DNA of 51,887 bases from Sphingomonas pruni NBRC 15498 (GTDB taxonomy: Bacteria > Pseudomonadota > Alphaproteobacteria > Sphingomonadales > Sphingomonadaceae): contig NZ_BCYZ01000028.1 in the NCBI RefSeq assembly GCF_001598455.1, forward strand, positions 1 to 51,887, written 5' to 3'. Below the pieces are notes generated by a model that saw nothing but the letters and a program-made list of their open reading frames with translations, made no database searches and was not told the DNA's origin. The translations under genes and the position numbers were made by a program. Positions 16,810-25,135 of this stretch are shown piece by piece (position 1 is the first letter of the stretch; each line of letters starts with the position of its first letter).

Positions 16810-18591
16810 ATGGGCGCGAAAGTGATGACGGTAGATATGGCGACTGACGTGGTGGGCGAGCGAACGGAGAGCCTGGTGCCGACTCCGACCGACGACGCCT
16901 TGCCGCGGCGACTGGCCGATTTCGCGACGTTGGGCGAAGCGCTGGATTATGCCGCGCAAGGCGTGCGCGGGCTCAATTTCCACGATCCGCGTGGCGCGCT
17001 GGTCCGCGCCTATCCGTTTTCCGAGATGCGGCAGGACGCGCTGGCGATGGCCCGCCGTCTGATCGCGTCGGGCGTCAAGCCTGAAGACCGTATCGCGCTG
17101 ATCGCCGAAACCGGGGTCGAGTTCGCCAGCCTGTTCTTCGGCGTGGTCTATGCCGGCGCCTGGCCGGTGCCGCTGCCACTGCCGACCAGCTTCGGCGGCG
17201 CGCAAAGCTATATCGACCAATTGTCGGTCCAGCTCAAAAGCTGCGACCCGACGATGCTGATCTACCCGCCCGAGATCGGCGCGATGTGTGCCGAAGCGGC
17301 AAGGATCCAGAATGTCGAGGGAATCGACTGGGCAAGCTTCGCCGAGCGCCCTGCTCCCGATACCGAATTGCCTCAGGCAGTCGGCGAGGACATCGCCTAT
17401 CTGCAATATTCCAGCGGATCGACGCGCTTCCCGCATGGCGTCGCGATCACCCATCACGCGCTGCTCAACAATCTGGCCGCGCACAGCCACGGAATGCATG
17501 TCGGCGAGGGCGATCGCTGCGTCTCGTGGCTGCCCTGGTATCATGACATGGGACTGGTCGGCTGCTTCCTGTCGATCGTCGCCAACCAGGTATCGACCGA
17601 TTATCTGAAGACCGAGGATTTCGCCCGCCGCCCGCTCGCCTGGCTCGACCTGATCAGCCGCAATCCGGGCACGACGCTCTCTTATTCGCCGACCTTCGGC
17701 TACGACATCTGCGCGCGCCGCATGTCGAGCCAGACCAAGGCGAGCGATCGATTCGATTTGTCGCGCTGGCGCGTCGCCGGCAACGGCGCCGACATGATCC
17801 GTCCCGACGTGATGCAGTCCTTCGTCGACGCGTTCGGCGATGCCGGGTTCAAGGCGACCGCGTTCCTGCCCAGCTACGGGCTGGCCGAGGCCACGCTGGC
17901 GGTGTCGATCATGCCGCCGGGCGAAGGAATCCGCGTCGAACTGGTCGAGGAAACCCAGCTGTCGGGCCAGGAAGGCCGCCACGACCGCCCGCAACGGTAT
18001 CGCGCGATCGTCAATTGCGGCAAACCAGCGCGCGACATGAAGATCGAAATCCGCGAGGAGGACGGCACGCCGCTGCCCGAACGCGCGATCGGCAAGGTCT
18101 GGTGCGCTGGGCCGTCGGTGATGGTCGGCTATTTCCGCGATCCCGAAGCGACCGCCGCCTGCATGCAGGACGGTTGGCTCGATACCGGCGACATGGGCTA
18201 TATGTCGGACGGCTATATCTACATCGTCGGCCGCGCCAAGGACATGATCATCGTCAACGGCCGCAACCACTGGCCGCAGGACATCGAATGGGCGGTCGAG
18301 CAACTGCCCGGGTTCAAGGCGGGCGACATTGCCGCCTTCGCGATCACCACGCCGGGCGGCGAAGAGACGCCCGCCGTGCTGGTCCAGTGCCGCACTTCCG
18401 ACGAAGCCGAACGCCTGCGCCTGCGCGACGAGATCCGCGAACGGGTGCGGTCGGTCACCGGCATGAATTGCGTGATCGAACTGATACCGCCGCGGACACT
18501 GCCGCGCACGAGCTCAGGCAAGTTGAGCCGGGCGAAGGCGCGCAATCTGTACCTCGCGGGCGAGATCAAACCGTACGCGATCGCCGCCTGA
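16810..18591 (+). CDS. Fatty acyl-AMP ligase (FAAL)-like adenylating enzyme
   Basis: Activates a fatty acid as acyl-AMP, normally to load an acyl carrier protein. ANL-superfamily motifs: AYLQYSSGSTRFPHGV (A3 loop), LPSYGLAEATLAVS (A5), DGWLDTGDMGYMSDGYIYI (A7/A8) and RTSSGKLSRAKAR with the A10 Lys. The FAAL signature is the insertion around SRWRVAGNGADMIRPDVM. The ATG at 16810 (AGGA just upstream) is chosen; ATGs at 16825 and 16837 are possible. No ACP, PKS or NRPS gene adjoins it. Related genes take part in sphingolipid or lipopeptide synthesis elsewhere; the product here is unknown. Confidence 0.88.
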   Translation: MGAKVMTVDMATDVVGERTESLVPTPTDDALPRRLADFATLGEALDYAAQGVRGLNFHDPRGALVRAYPFSEMRQDALAMARRLIASGVKPEDRIALIAETGVEFASLFFGVVYAGAWPVPLPLPTSFGGAQSYIDQLSVQLKSCDPTMLIYPPEIGAMCAEAARIQNVEGIDWASFAERPAPDTELPQAVGEDIAYLQYSSGSTRFPHGVAITHHALLNNLAAHSHGMHVGEGDRCVSWLPWYHDMGLVGCFLSIVANQVSTDYLKTEDFARRPLAWLDLISRNPGTTLSYSPTFGYDICARRMSSQTKASDRFDLSRWRVAGNGADMIRPDVMQSFVDAFGDAGFKATAFLPSYGLAEATLAVSIMPPGEGIRVELVEETQLSGQEGRHDRPQRYRAIVNCGKPARDMKIEIREEDGTPLPERAIGKVWCAGPSVMVGYFRDPEATAACMQDGWLDTGDMGYMSDGYIYIVGRAKDMIIVNGRNHWPQDIEWAVEQLPGFKAGDIAAFAITTPGGEETPAVLVQCRTSDEAERLRLRDEIRERVRSVTGMNCVIELIPPRTLPRTSSGKLSRAKARNLYLAGEIKPYAIAA

Positions 18592-18753
18592 GCCCTCACG
18601 CGACCCGACCGAACGCGGACGGCGGCGGAACATGCGTATTTTCTGCAGTTTTGGCGGTGAATGGGCTCCTTATTCCTCCCATCGGCGTAAATTCGTCATA
18701 AATCGTACATCCGTCTAACTCTTCGCTAACCCTGCGGGCGTTATCCGCGTGGC

Positions 18754-21114
18754 GTGAGCACGGAGCCATCTTCCCAATTCGCCACCCCGCGGATCGACGT
18801 ACGTGCGCTGCTTGGTCTCCACGACCCGGCGGACACCACCGATTGGGGCCCGATTCGAGCTGCGCAATTGCACGCGGGTCGCCAGCTCGCCTTGTTCCTG
18901 CTCGGCGCCAATGTGATCGGCGCTGCGCTGATCGTGATGATGTTGGACGGCCTTGCGCCACGCGCGCTTTTGATCGGCTGGGCGGTCCTGACCGGGCTGG
19001 TCGGCGTCGGCGTGACGATGCGGCGCCTCGCCTCGCGCCATCGCGACGCCAATTCGGCGACGCTGGGCGATGTGCGCGATACCGTGCTGGAGGGAATCGC
19101 GCTTGCGTGCGTCTGGTCGATCCCGCCGCTGGCCTTGGGATCGCGTGCCGATATCGGCACTGCCATGGGTCTGTGGGTCGTGCTGTCGGTCATGCTGACG
19201 GCGTCGGCCGTGGCAATGGCGGCGCTGCCGCTGGCGACGCTGAGCTTCCTCGGTATCCTCGGCACCGCGATCGCCGTCATGCTGCTATTGATCGGCAGCC
19301 CGCTCCTGGCCGCGGCGACGATCCTGTTCGTCGTCCTGCTGATGATCGGTTGTTTCCAGCGCGGAAAGGCGCTGGTGGTGATCCGCGCCAACGAGATCGG
19401 GCTATCCGAGCGCGACCAAACCGTCAGCCTGTTGCTTCGGGAATTCGAGGAAGAGGATGGCGACTGGCTGTGGGAGACCGATAGCGCGCGGCGCATCGTC
19501 CGCGCCAGTCCGCGCTTCGCGCGCTCGGTCCATCTCGATCCGGTAAAGATCAACGGCATGCCGCTGCTGCAGGCGCTCGCCGGTGCGCAGTGGGAAAGCG
19601 GCGACTTCTCCTCCGGGCTGCGCGTGCTCGCCGACAAGCTCAAGAATCGTGAGGCGTTTCGCGATATCCTGCTGCCCGTGCAAATCGGTGAGGCCGAACG
19701 ATGGTTCGCGCTCGCCGCCAGCCCGCGTCACGATGACGATGGCGCCTTTATCGGCTTTCGCGGTGTGGGGTCCGACGTCACCACCCAGCGCGAATCGGCC
19801 GACAAGATCAACCGCATGGCGCGGTACGATATGCTCACCGGCCTGCCCAACCGCCTCCACCTCAACGAGCAGCTCGGCCGCGCGATGGCCGAGGCGGAGA
19901 AATGGGGCACGCGCTGCGCGTTCATGATGATCGATCTTGATCGCTTCAAGGCAGTCAACGATTCGCTTGGCCATCCGGTCGGCGACCGCTTGCTGGGACG
20001 CGTGTCGGAACGGCTCGGCCATCTGGTGAGCGACAATGAAGTCGTGGGGCGGCTCGGCGGCGACGAGTTCGCCGTGGTGGTGCGCGATGCGTCCGACACG
20101 GCGCGCGTCGAGAAGCTGGCGCAGGCGATCATCGAAATGTTGTCGCGGCCGTACGAGGTCGACGTGCACACGCTCTATATCGGAGCGTCGGTGGGCGTCG
20201 CGATCGGCCCGCGCGACGGCCGCACCGCGGAAATGCTGATCCGATCGGCGGACCTCGCCCTCTATCGCTCGAAAGATGCCGGCGGCGGCGTGTTCCACAC
20301 CTACGAACCCCAGCTCCACGTCAAGGCGGAAGAGCGGCGCGTGCTCGAAATGGCGCTGCGCCAGGCGCTCGAAAAGGGCGAGATGCACCTGGAATACCAG
20401 CCGGTGGTGGTCGCGGGATCGGGCAGTCTCACCGGTTTCGAGGCGCTGTTGCGTTGGACGCATCCCGAGCTGGGCGTCATTTCCCCCGGCAAGTTCGTGC
20501 CCCTGGCAGAGGATGCGCGCCTGATCGTCCCGATGGGCGAATGGGTGTTGCGCGAGGCGTGCCACGAAGCGTCGCGCTGGCCATCGCCGACGCGGATCGC
20601 GGTGAACGTGTCGCCCGAACAGCTGCACAATCCGGCGTTCGTATCGGTGGTCGCCTCCGCGCTTGCCAATAGCGGCCTGCCGCCGGAGCGGCTCGAGCTC
20701 GAAGTGACCGAAGGCGTGTTCATGCGCGAAGGTACCGTCGCGGTGCAGGTGCTGGAACGCGTGCTCGATCTCGGCGTGCGCCTGAGCCTCGACGATTTCG
20801 GTACAGGTTATTCGTCGCTTGGCTATCTCGCGCGCACGCGCTTTTCGACGATCAAGATCGATCGCAGCTTCGTCCAGGGCGCCTCAAAGGGTCAGAAGGA
20901 ACCGGTCGCGATCATCCGCGCCGTCGTCGCACTCGCCCAGTCGCTGGGCATGGCGACGACCGCAGAAGGCGTCGAGACCGAGGAAGAACATCGCCTGATC
21001 CAAGACCTCGGCTGCACCAAGGTCCAGGGTTATTATTTCGGACGCCCGCTGCCCGTAAGCGAAGCACGGGCGCTGGCCTCGCGCGATTGGAGCGGCGAAG
21101 CCGCCGCCGCCTGA
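18754..21114 (+). CDS. Membrane cyclic-di-GMP protein with PAS, GGDEF and EAL domains
   Basis: A 786-residue signalling protein with a GTG start. About six transmembrane helices (residues 45-205), then a PAS-like sensor (about 235-345), a diguanylate cyclase domain with intact RLGGDEFAVV near residue 434, and an EAL phosphodiesterase domain with GFEALLRWTHPE near 560, DDFGTGYSSLGYL, IKIDRSFV and TTAEGVETEEE. Both catalytic signatures look complete, so it could make or break c-di-GMP. An RxxD inhibitory site ahead of GGDEF is not seen. It stands alone; the signal sensed is unknown. Confidence 0.95.
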   Translation: MSTEPSSQFATPRIDVRALLGLHDPADTTDWGPIRAAQLHAGRQLALFLLGANVIGAALIVMMLDGLAPRALLIGWAVLTGLVGVGVTMRRLASRHRDANSATLGDVRDTVLEGIALACVWSIPPLALGSRADIGTAMGLWVVLSVMLTASAVAMAALPLATLSFLGILGTAIAVMLLLIGSPLLAAATILFVVLLMIGCFQRGKALVVIRANEIGLSERDQTVSLLLREFEEEDGDWLWETDSARRIVRASPRFARSVHLDPVKINGMPLLQALAGAQWESGDFSSGLRVLADKLKNREAFRDILLPVQIGEAERWFALAASPRHDDDGAFIGFRGVGSDVTTQRESADKINRMARYDMLTGLPNRLHLNEQLGRAMAEAEKWGTRCAFMMIDLDRFKAVNDSLGHPVGDRLLGRVSERLGHLVSDNEVVGRLGGDEFAVVVRDASDTARVEKLAQAIIEMLSRPYEVDVHTLYIGASVGVAIGPRDGRTAEMLIRSADLALYRSKDAGGGVFHTYEPQLHVKAEERRVLEMALRQALEKGEMHLEYQPVVVAGSGSLTGFEALLRWTHPELGVISPGKFVPLAEDARLIVPMGEWVLREACHEASRWPSPTRIAVNVSPEQLHNPAFVSVVASALANSGLPPERLELEVTEGVFMREGTVAVQVLERVLDLGVRLSLDDFGTGYSSLGYLARTRFSTIKIDRSFVQGASKGQKEPVAIIRAVVALAQSLGMATTAEGVETEEEHRLIQDLGCTKVQGYYFGRPLPVSEARALASRDWSGEAAAA

Positions 21115-21192
21115 CAAACCGCGACGACTAGGGTGGGGCCTGATATTCCCGTCGTCATCCCTGCGGAATTCCCACCACCCCAGCGCATCCTT

Positions 21193-21270
21193 ACGTCACC
21201 CCAGCGAAAGCTGGGGTCTCTGGCGGTGACGCGATGCGGCTTGAGATCCCAGCTTCCGCTGGGATGACGA
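21193..21270. repeat. Inverted repeat with CCCCAGC...GCTGGGG stems
   Basis: GTCACCCCAGCGAAAGCTGGGGTCTC (left arm, near 21196-21220) is answered by GAGATCCCAGCTTCCGCTGG at 21244 onward. It follows the GGDEF-EAL gene and may act as a bidirectional terminator. A third related fragment precedes it. Confidence 0.65.
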
Positions 21271-21366
21271 ATTTTGAAAATCGATCGCTTTAAAACAACA
21301 GTCTATTTGGGTTCTCAACCTACCTATTGCCGCCCGCGCGCGGTGGCGCTACAGGCATCCGCCGCA

Positions 21367-21444
21367 CAGGGGTGTAGCTCAGCTGGTTAGAGCGTCGGTC
21401 TCCAAAACCGAAGGCCCTCGGTTCGAATCCGAGCTCCCCTGCCA
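21367..21444 (+). tRNA. tRNA-Trp (anticodon CCA)
   Basis: Acceptor AGGGGTG pairs with CTCCCCT (one internal U-U); D-arm GCTC/GAGC; anticodon stem TCGGT/ACCGA with loop CTCCAAA, giving CCA; T-arm CTCGG/CCGAG; encoded GCCA end. The T-loop region carries one extra G before TTCGAAT. The position before secE is the usual one. Confidence 0.93.
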
Positions 21445-21794
21445 CTCTTCCTCATCCGCCGGATAGTCCCGCTCGCGTTCGATCGCAGCGAGGATGCGGA
21501 TAGTGGCGTGGTCGAGTTCCATGGGGTTTCCCTAATGATGCGGTCGCATATCTGACGCTCGCCCAACGATAAGCGGGGGAGCGCGATCCCTCGGAAAAAT
21601 GGTTAATCCCGACGAACCGTTGATCGCCGCGACGCGCAGATCCGCAGCCTAGCGCGAACGCTTGCCTTCCGATCGGTGCGGCGCTATTTCCGCCTCAATC
21701 CGAAATCGGGATTGATTGTCGTCCGTGCCCCTTGAGGGACCGGGCGGCGGTCCTATGTCCCCAATCTCGGCAACGATTACATAGGTTCAGGCAC
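21445..21794. other. Spacer between tRNA-Trp and secE
   Basis: No convincing gene in 350 bp. It holds a hairpin TCAATCC/GGATTGA (21695-21701 with 21709-21715) and a spaced inverted repeat CCTATGT/ACATAGG (21752-21758 with 21779-21785) just before secE. A 47-codon ORF on the minus strand (21378-21522) runs into the tRNA and is not accepted. Confidence 0.5.
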
Positions 21795-21992
21795 GTGGCG
21801 AAAACGTCCCCCATGGAATTCATTCGGCAGGTTCAGTCCGAAACGCGCAAGGTCGTGTGGCCGACGCGTCGCGAGACGATCATGACCGGGGTGATGGTGA
21901 TGATCATGACGGTCATCCTGGCGGTGTTCTTCTTCGCCATCGACAAGGTGTTCGACATGGGCGTCGAGTTCCTGCTGAGCCTCGCGAAATAA
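21795..21992 (+). CDS. secE: Preprotein translocase subunit SecE
   Basis: Essential small subunit of the SecYEG channel in the inner membrane. The GTG at 21795 gives AKTSPMEFIRQVQSETRKVV, with the conserved amphipathic segment and TRRET motif, then one transmembrane helix (about residues 32-52). The 65-residue length is usual for the short alphaproteobacterial form. nusG begins 8 nt after the stop, so the two are cotranscribed. The start is fixed by family length; a longer in-frame reading extends into the upstream spacer. Confidence 0.97.
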   Translation: MAKTSPMEFIRQVQSETRKVVWPTRRETIMTGVMVMIMTVILAVFFFAIDKVFDMGVEFLLSLAK

Positions 21993-22000
21993 GGTTTCCC

Positions 22001-22540
22001 ATGGCACGCTGGTACATCATCCACGCTTATTCGGGCTTCGAGGGCAAGGTTCGCGACGCGATCCTGTCGGAAGCGAATCGCATGGGCCTCGAGCAACTCG
22101 TCGAACAGATCGAGGTTCCGACCGAGACGATCACCGAGGCGCGCCGCGGCAAGAAGATCCAGGTCGAGCGCAAGTTTATGCCCGGCTATGTGCTGGCCAA
22201 GCTGGCGATGAACGACGACGTCTATCACCTGGTCAAGAACACGCCCAAGGTGACTGGCTTCCTCGGCCCGAACGGCAAGCCGCAAGCGATCAGCGACGCC
22301 GAAGCCGCGCGCATGCTCAACAGCAAGGAAGAGGCCGCCGCCTCCGCTCCGCGCCAGCAGGTCAAGGTCGATTACGAGATCGGCGATTCGGTCAAGGTCC
22401 TCGACGGCCCGTTCGCGTCGTTCAACGGCGTGGTCGAAGAGCTCGATTTCGACAAGTCGAAGGTCAAGGTCTCGGTGTCGATCTTCGGTCGTGCCACGCC
22501 GGTGGAATTGGATTTTGAGCAGGTCGAGCGCTCGAAGTAA
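22001..22540 (+). CDS. nusG: Transcription termination/antitermination protein NusG
   Basis: Binds RNA polymerase and links it to Rho or the ribosome. The 179-residue protein has the NGN domain (ARWYIIHAYSGFEGKVRDAI, RKFMPGYVLAKLAM) and a C-terminal KOW domain (YEIGDSVKVLDGPFASFNGV). A variable linker rich in Ala/Ser joins them. The stop codon lies inside a 7-bp hairpin (GTAAGCC/GGCTTAC, 22537-22553). In most bacteria rplK follows closely; here 630 nt of hairpin-rich DNA intervene. Confidence 0.98.
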   Translation: MARWYIIHAYSGFEGKVRDAILSEANRMGLEQLVEQIEVPTETITEARRGKKIQVERKFMPGYVLAKLAMNDDVYHLVKNTPKVTGFLGPNGKPQAISDAEAARMLNSKEEAAASAPRQQVKVDYEIGDSVKVLDGPFASFNGVVEELDFDKSKVKVSVSIFGRATPVELDFEQVERSK

Positions 22541-22561
22541 GCCGCAGGCTTACGACCGCAC

Positions 22562-22668
22562 GTAAATAGCGCAGCTATTTACGAGACGGCGAGCGCCGGC
22601 CGGCAGGCGCGCGAAGCGCGGCCTGTCCGACGAAGACGCGGGATTTACTCCCGCGTCGGCCCCAGCAG
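22562..22668 (+). repeat. Three-hairpin structured element, copy A (after nusG)
   Basis: Hairpin 1 GTAAATAG/CTATTTAC (22562-22582); core GCCGGCCGGC (22595-22604); hairpin 2, about 9 bp with a GAA loop (22604-22625); linker TCCGACG (22626-22632); hairpin 3 GACGCGGG/CCCGCGTC with loop ATTTACT (22635-22657); tail GGCCCCAGCAG. Copies B (22845-22943) and C (51532-51624) share the order and the hairpin 3 loop but not the stem sequences. Confidence 0.75.
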
Positions 22669-22686
22669 TTTAGGTCCTCTTCGCCC

Positions 22687-22820
22687 TCTCCCCTCCGGGG
22701 AGGGGACAGACGACCCGGCGTAGCCGGGGAAGTCGGGAGAGGGGCAGTCTGCTTACTCAGTGAGACACACTGCCCCTCTCCCCGACCCTCTCCCCGACCC
22801 TCTCCCCGATGGGGAGAGGG
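22687..22820. repeat. CCCTCTCCCC palindromes and 12-bp tandem repeat
   Basis: CCCTCTCCCCGA is repeated three times head to tail at 22774-22809 and ends in a hairpin with GGGGAGAGGG. An upstream inverted set (near 22685-22745) contains CCCGGCGTAGCCGGGG. It lies between copies A and B of the three-hairpin element. Confidence 0.75.
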
Positions 22821-22844
22821 AGCGCTAGGCTCGCGAGCAACCCA

Positions 22845-22943
22845 CCAGCGTTCGACGCGGAAGTGAATTCCGCGTCGTCGGACCTCGCTTCGCGAGGCCG
22901 GCCGGACGGGAACATCGAGTGAAGACAGCCCCCGGCTGTCTTC
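22845..22943 (-). repeat. Three-hairpin structured element, copy B (inverted, before rplK)
   Basis: Read on the minus strand: hairpin 1 GAAGACAGCC/GGCTGTCTTC (22943-22921), CCGGCCGGCC core (22905-22896), hairpin 2 CCTCGC/GCGAGG with loop GAA (22897-22883), linker TCCGACG (22882-22876), hairpin 3 GACGCGGA/TCCGCGTC with loop ATTCACT (22876-22854). A further 9-bp hairpin GGACTAGCA/TGCTAGTCC lies at 22981-23000. Confidence 0.72.
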
Positions 22944-23170
22944 AGTCCGTCCGGGGGACGGACGGCTCGATGTTGTCTCAGGACTAGCATCTGCTAGTCC
23001 TGTGCGGGTGCAACGCTGTTGCTTCCCTTCCTCTTTTCCGCTATCGGCCCGCCCTTCCTAAGCTACAGCTGCGGAATTGCGGGAGGGTTCGCGTTGCGGG
23101 CCCGTCTAACCGCTAAACTTGACCTGGACGGTGGAGCCCCGGCCCCCTCGCCCACTACAGAGTGAGTACA

Positions 23171-23602
23171 ATGGCAAAGAAAATCACAGGCTATATCAAG
23201 CTGCAGGTGCCTGCGGGCGCTGCCAATCCGTCGCCGCCGATCGGCCCGGCGCTGGGTCAGCGCGGCGTCAACATCATGGAATTCTGCAAGGCGTTCAACG
23301 CGGCGACCGGCGACCTGGAAAAGGGCGCGCCGATCCCGACCGTCATCACCGTCTATGCCGACCGGTCGTTCTCGTTCGAGACCAAGACCCCGCCGGCGAC
23401 GTTCCTGATCAAGAAGGCCGCCAACCTGAAGTCGGGCTCGAAGGAGCCGGGCAAGGTTTCCGCGGGCAAGATCAAGCGCTCCGAGCTGTCGAAGATCGCC
23501 GAAGTGAAGATGAAGGACCTGAACGCCAACGACATCGACGCGGCGACCCGCATCATCGAAGGCTCCGCCCGCGCGATGGGCCTCGAAGTGGTGGAGGGCT
23601 GA
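23171..23602 (+). CDS. rplK: 50S ribosomal protein L11
   Basis: Forms the GTPase-associated stalk base on 23S rRNA. The 143-residue protein begins [20 protein letters not shown] and continues [20 protein letters not shown], the classic L11 N-terminal domain; the C-terminal RNA-binding domain contains [20 protein letters not shown]. The ATG at 23171 is chosen over an in-frame GTG at 23162. rplA follows after 4 nt, so the two form an operon. A long hairpin-rich spacer separates it from nusG. Confidence 0.98.
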   Translation: MAKKITGYIKLQVPAGAANPSPPIGPALGQRGVNIMEFCKAFNAATGDLEKGAPIPTVITVYADRSFSFETKTPPATFLIKKAANLKSGSKEPGKVSAGKIKRSELSKIAEVKMKDLNANDIDAATRIIEGSARAMGLEVVEG

Positions 23603-23606
23603 ACCG

Positions 23607-24299
23607 ATGACTTTCGTGAGCAAGAAGCAAAAGGCGATCACGATCGACCGCGAGAAGCTGCACGGCGTTGACGAGGCGATCGGTCTCGCCAAGGCCAATG
23701 CGACCAGCAAGTTCGACGAGACGATCGAAGTCGCGATCAACCTGGGCGTCGATCCGCGCCACGCCGACCAGATGGTCCGTGGCGTCGTCACCCTGCCCAA
23801 GGGCACCGGCAAGGACGTCCGCGTCGGCGTGTTCGCCAAGGGCGCCAAGGCCGACGAGGCGCGCGCCGCTGGCGCCGACGTGGTCGGTGCCGAGGACCTG
23901 ATGGAAATCGTCCAGGGCGGCACGATCGACTTCGATCGCTGCATCGCGACCCCGGACATGATGGGCATCGTCGGTCGTCTCGGTAAGGTGCTGGGTCCGA
24001 AGGGCCTGATGCCGAACCCGAAGCTGGGCACCGTGACGATGGACGTCGCGGGCGCGGTCAAGGCAGCCAAGGGCGGCCAGGTCGAATACCGCGTCGAAAA
24101 GGCGGGCATCATCCACTCGGGCATCGGCAAGGCGTCGTTCCCGGCGGAAGACCTGCGCGCGAACTTCGACGCTTTGGTCGACGCGATCGTCAAGGCCAAG
24201 CCGTCGGGCGCCAAGGGCAAGTATGTCCGCAAGCTCGCCGTCAGCTCGACGATGGGCCCGGGCATCAAGATCGACACGGCCGAGGTTGCCGGCGCGTAA
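23607..24299 (+). CDS. rplA: 50S ribosomal protein L1
   Basis: L1 stalk protein; in many bacteria also the translational repressor of the rplK-rplA mRNA. The 230-residue length and motifs are standard: [54 protein letters not shown], and the C-terminal [11 protein letters not shown]. The ATG lies 4 nt after the rplK stop. A strong intrinsic terminator follows 30 nt downstream, so rplJ-rplL are not on this transcript; they lie 26 kb away. Confidence 0.98.
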   Translation: MTFVSKKQKAITIDREKLHGVDEAIGLAKANATSKFDETIEVAINLGVDPRHADQMVRGVVTLPKGTGKDVRVGVFAKGAKADEARAAGADVVGAEDLMEIVQGGTIDFDRCIATPDMMGIVGRLGKVLGPKGLMPNPKLGTVTMDVAGAVKAAKGGQVEYRVEKAGIIHSGIGKASFPAEDLRANFDALVDAIVKAKPSGAKGKYVRKLAVSSTMGPGIKIDTAEVAGA

Positions 24300-24328
24300 G
24301 CGACCAGCCGAAGCCTGAACGATAGGAC

Positions 24329-24360
24329 GGGGCCGGGAGAGCAATCTCCCGGCCCCTTTC
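24329..24360 (+). terminator. Intrinsic terminator of the rplK-rplA operon
   Basis: GGGGCCGGGAGA (24329-24340), loop GCAA, TCTCCCGGCCCC (24345-24356), then TTTC. The perfect 12-bp GC-rich stem with a tetraloop and U-tract lies 30 nt after the rplA stop. Confidence 0.9.
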
Positions 24361-24477
24361 GTTTGCATTATCGTGCGCTGGCCGCACGCGGCTCGTTCAG
24401 CGCACCGTCATCCCCGATATTTACGAACGGCCGAAACCGGCCGAAAGAGGCGCCCTGTCGCGAACGGGAGACAAAGC

Positions 24478-25044
24478 GTGGAAGTCGAAGTCAGCGCCGA
24501 AGCGAAGGACAAGAGACTCAATCGCGCGGTCGCGCTGACGGTGGTGATCCTGTCGATCTTCACCGGCCTGTGCAACATCAAGGACGGCAACCTCGTCCAG
24601 ACGATGCAGCAGACCAAGGCCGATTCGGTCGACAGCTGGAACGAATATCAGGCGACCCGAACCAAGCTGCATATCTCGGAAACCGCGCGGAGCGAGATCG
24701 CCGTGCTGGCGACCACGCCCGCGACCAGCGAAGCGTCGAAAGCGACGCTCGCCCGGCTCGACGCCGACATCGCCAAATATCGCAGCGAGACGCCCAAGCT
24801 GAAGGCGCAGGCCCAGGCGCAAGCCGACAATTACGACGCGCTCAACGTGCATGACGACCAGTTCGATGCGAGCGAAGCGGCGATTTCCACCGCGATCGCG
24901 ATGGCTGCCGTCGCCGCGCTGGCGGAAAGCCCGATGTTGCTGTTCGGATCGTGGTTCTTCGGCGCGTTCGGCATCTTCATGGGCATTTGCGGTTTCGCGA
25001 AATTCGGTTTTCATCCGGACGTGCTCAGCAACTTTCTCGGCTGA
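24478..25044 (+). CDS. DUF4337-like membrane protein
   Basis: A 188-residue inner-membrane protein. It has one transmembrane helix near residues 17-33 (AVALTVVILSIFTGLCNIKDG), a central, probably coiled-coil region (about 35-130, rich in Ala, Lys, Glu) and two C-terminal helices (about 140-180). This matches the DUF4337 family layout; the function is unknown. The GTG at 24478 is chosen because GGGAG lies nine bases upstream and because the longer reading starts in the terminator region of rplA. Confidence 0.78.
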   Translation: MEVEVSAEAKDKRLNRAVALTVVILSIFTGLCNIKDGNLVQTMQQTKADSVDSWNEYQATRTKLHISETARSEIAVLATTPATSEASKATLARLDADIAKYRSETPKLKAQAQAQADNYDALNVHDDQFDASEAAISTAIAMAAVAALAESPMLLFGSWFFGAFGIFMGICGFAKFGFHPDVLSNFLG

Positions 25045-25135
25045 GTTGCCGCGGATCGGGGCCCTCGCGCCGAGATCCTGAGCTCGCCTCATCATCTCCT
25101 TGCCTCATCATGCATGCCGGCCTTAGCCGCGCGAC

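Larger units (their letters stand above)
22541..23170. other. Long spacer between nusG and rplK
   Basis: A 630-nt stretch without a convincing gene. It holds element copies A and B, CCCTCTCCCC palindromes, a 12-bp tandem repeat and at least eight short perfect hairpins. The last 150 nt before rplK are free of large hairpins and are where an rplK promoter or L1-responsive leader would be expected; no clear promoter was identified. Confidence 0.6.

Noticed and set aside
16606..18303. 565-codon minus-strand ORF opposite the fatty acyl-AMP ligase
   Set aside because: The ligase has all ANL motifs; the opposite frame shows only His/Arg/Asp-rich sequence.
21378..21522. 47-codon minus-strand ORF reading into tRNA-Trp (MELDHATIRILAAIERERD)
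   Set aside because: The first half looks protein-like, but the rest is antisense tRNA and there is no clear ribosome-binding site; at best a gene remnant.
22774..22809. Three CCCTCTCCCCGA units as an iteron-type origin
   Set aside because: No replication initiator gene is near and the units belong to the genome's common palindrome family.
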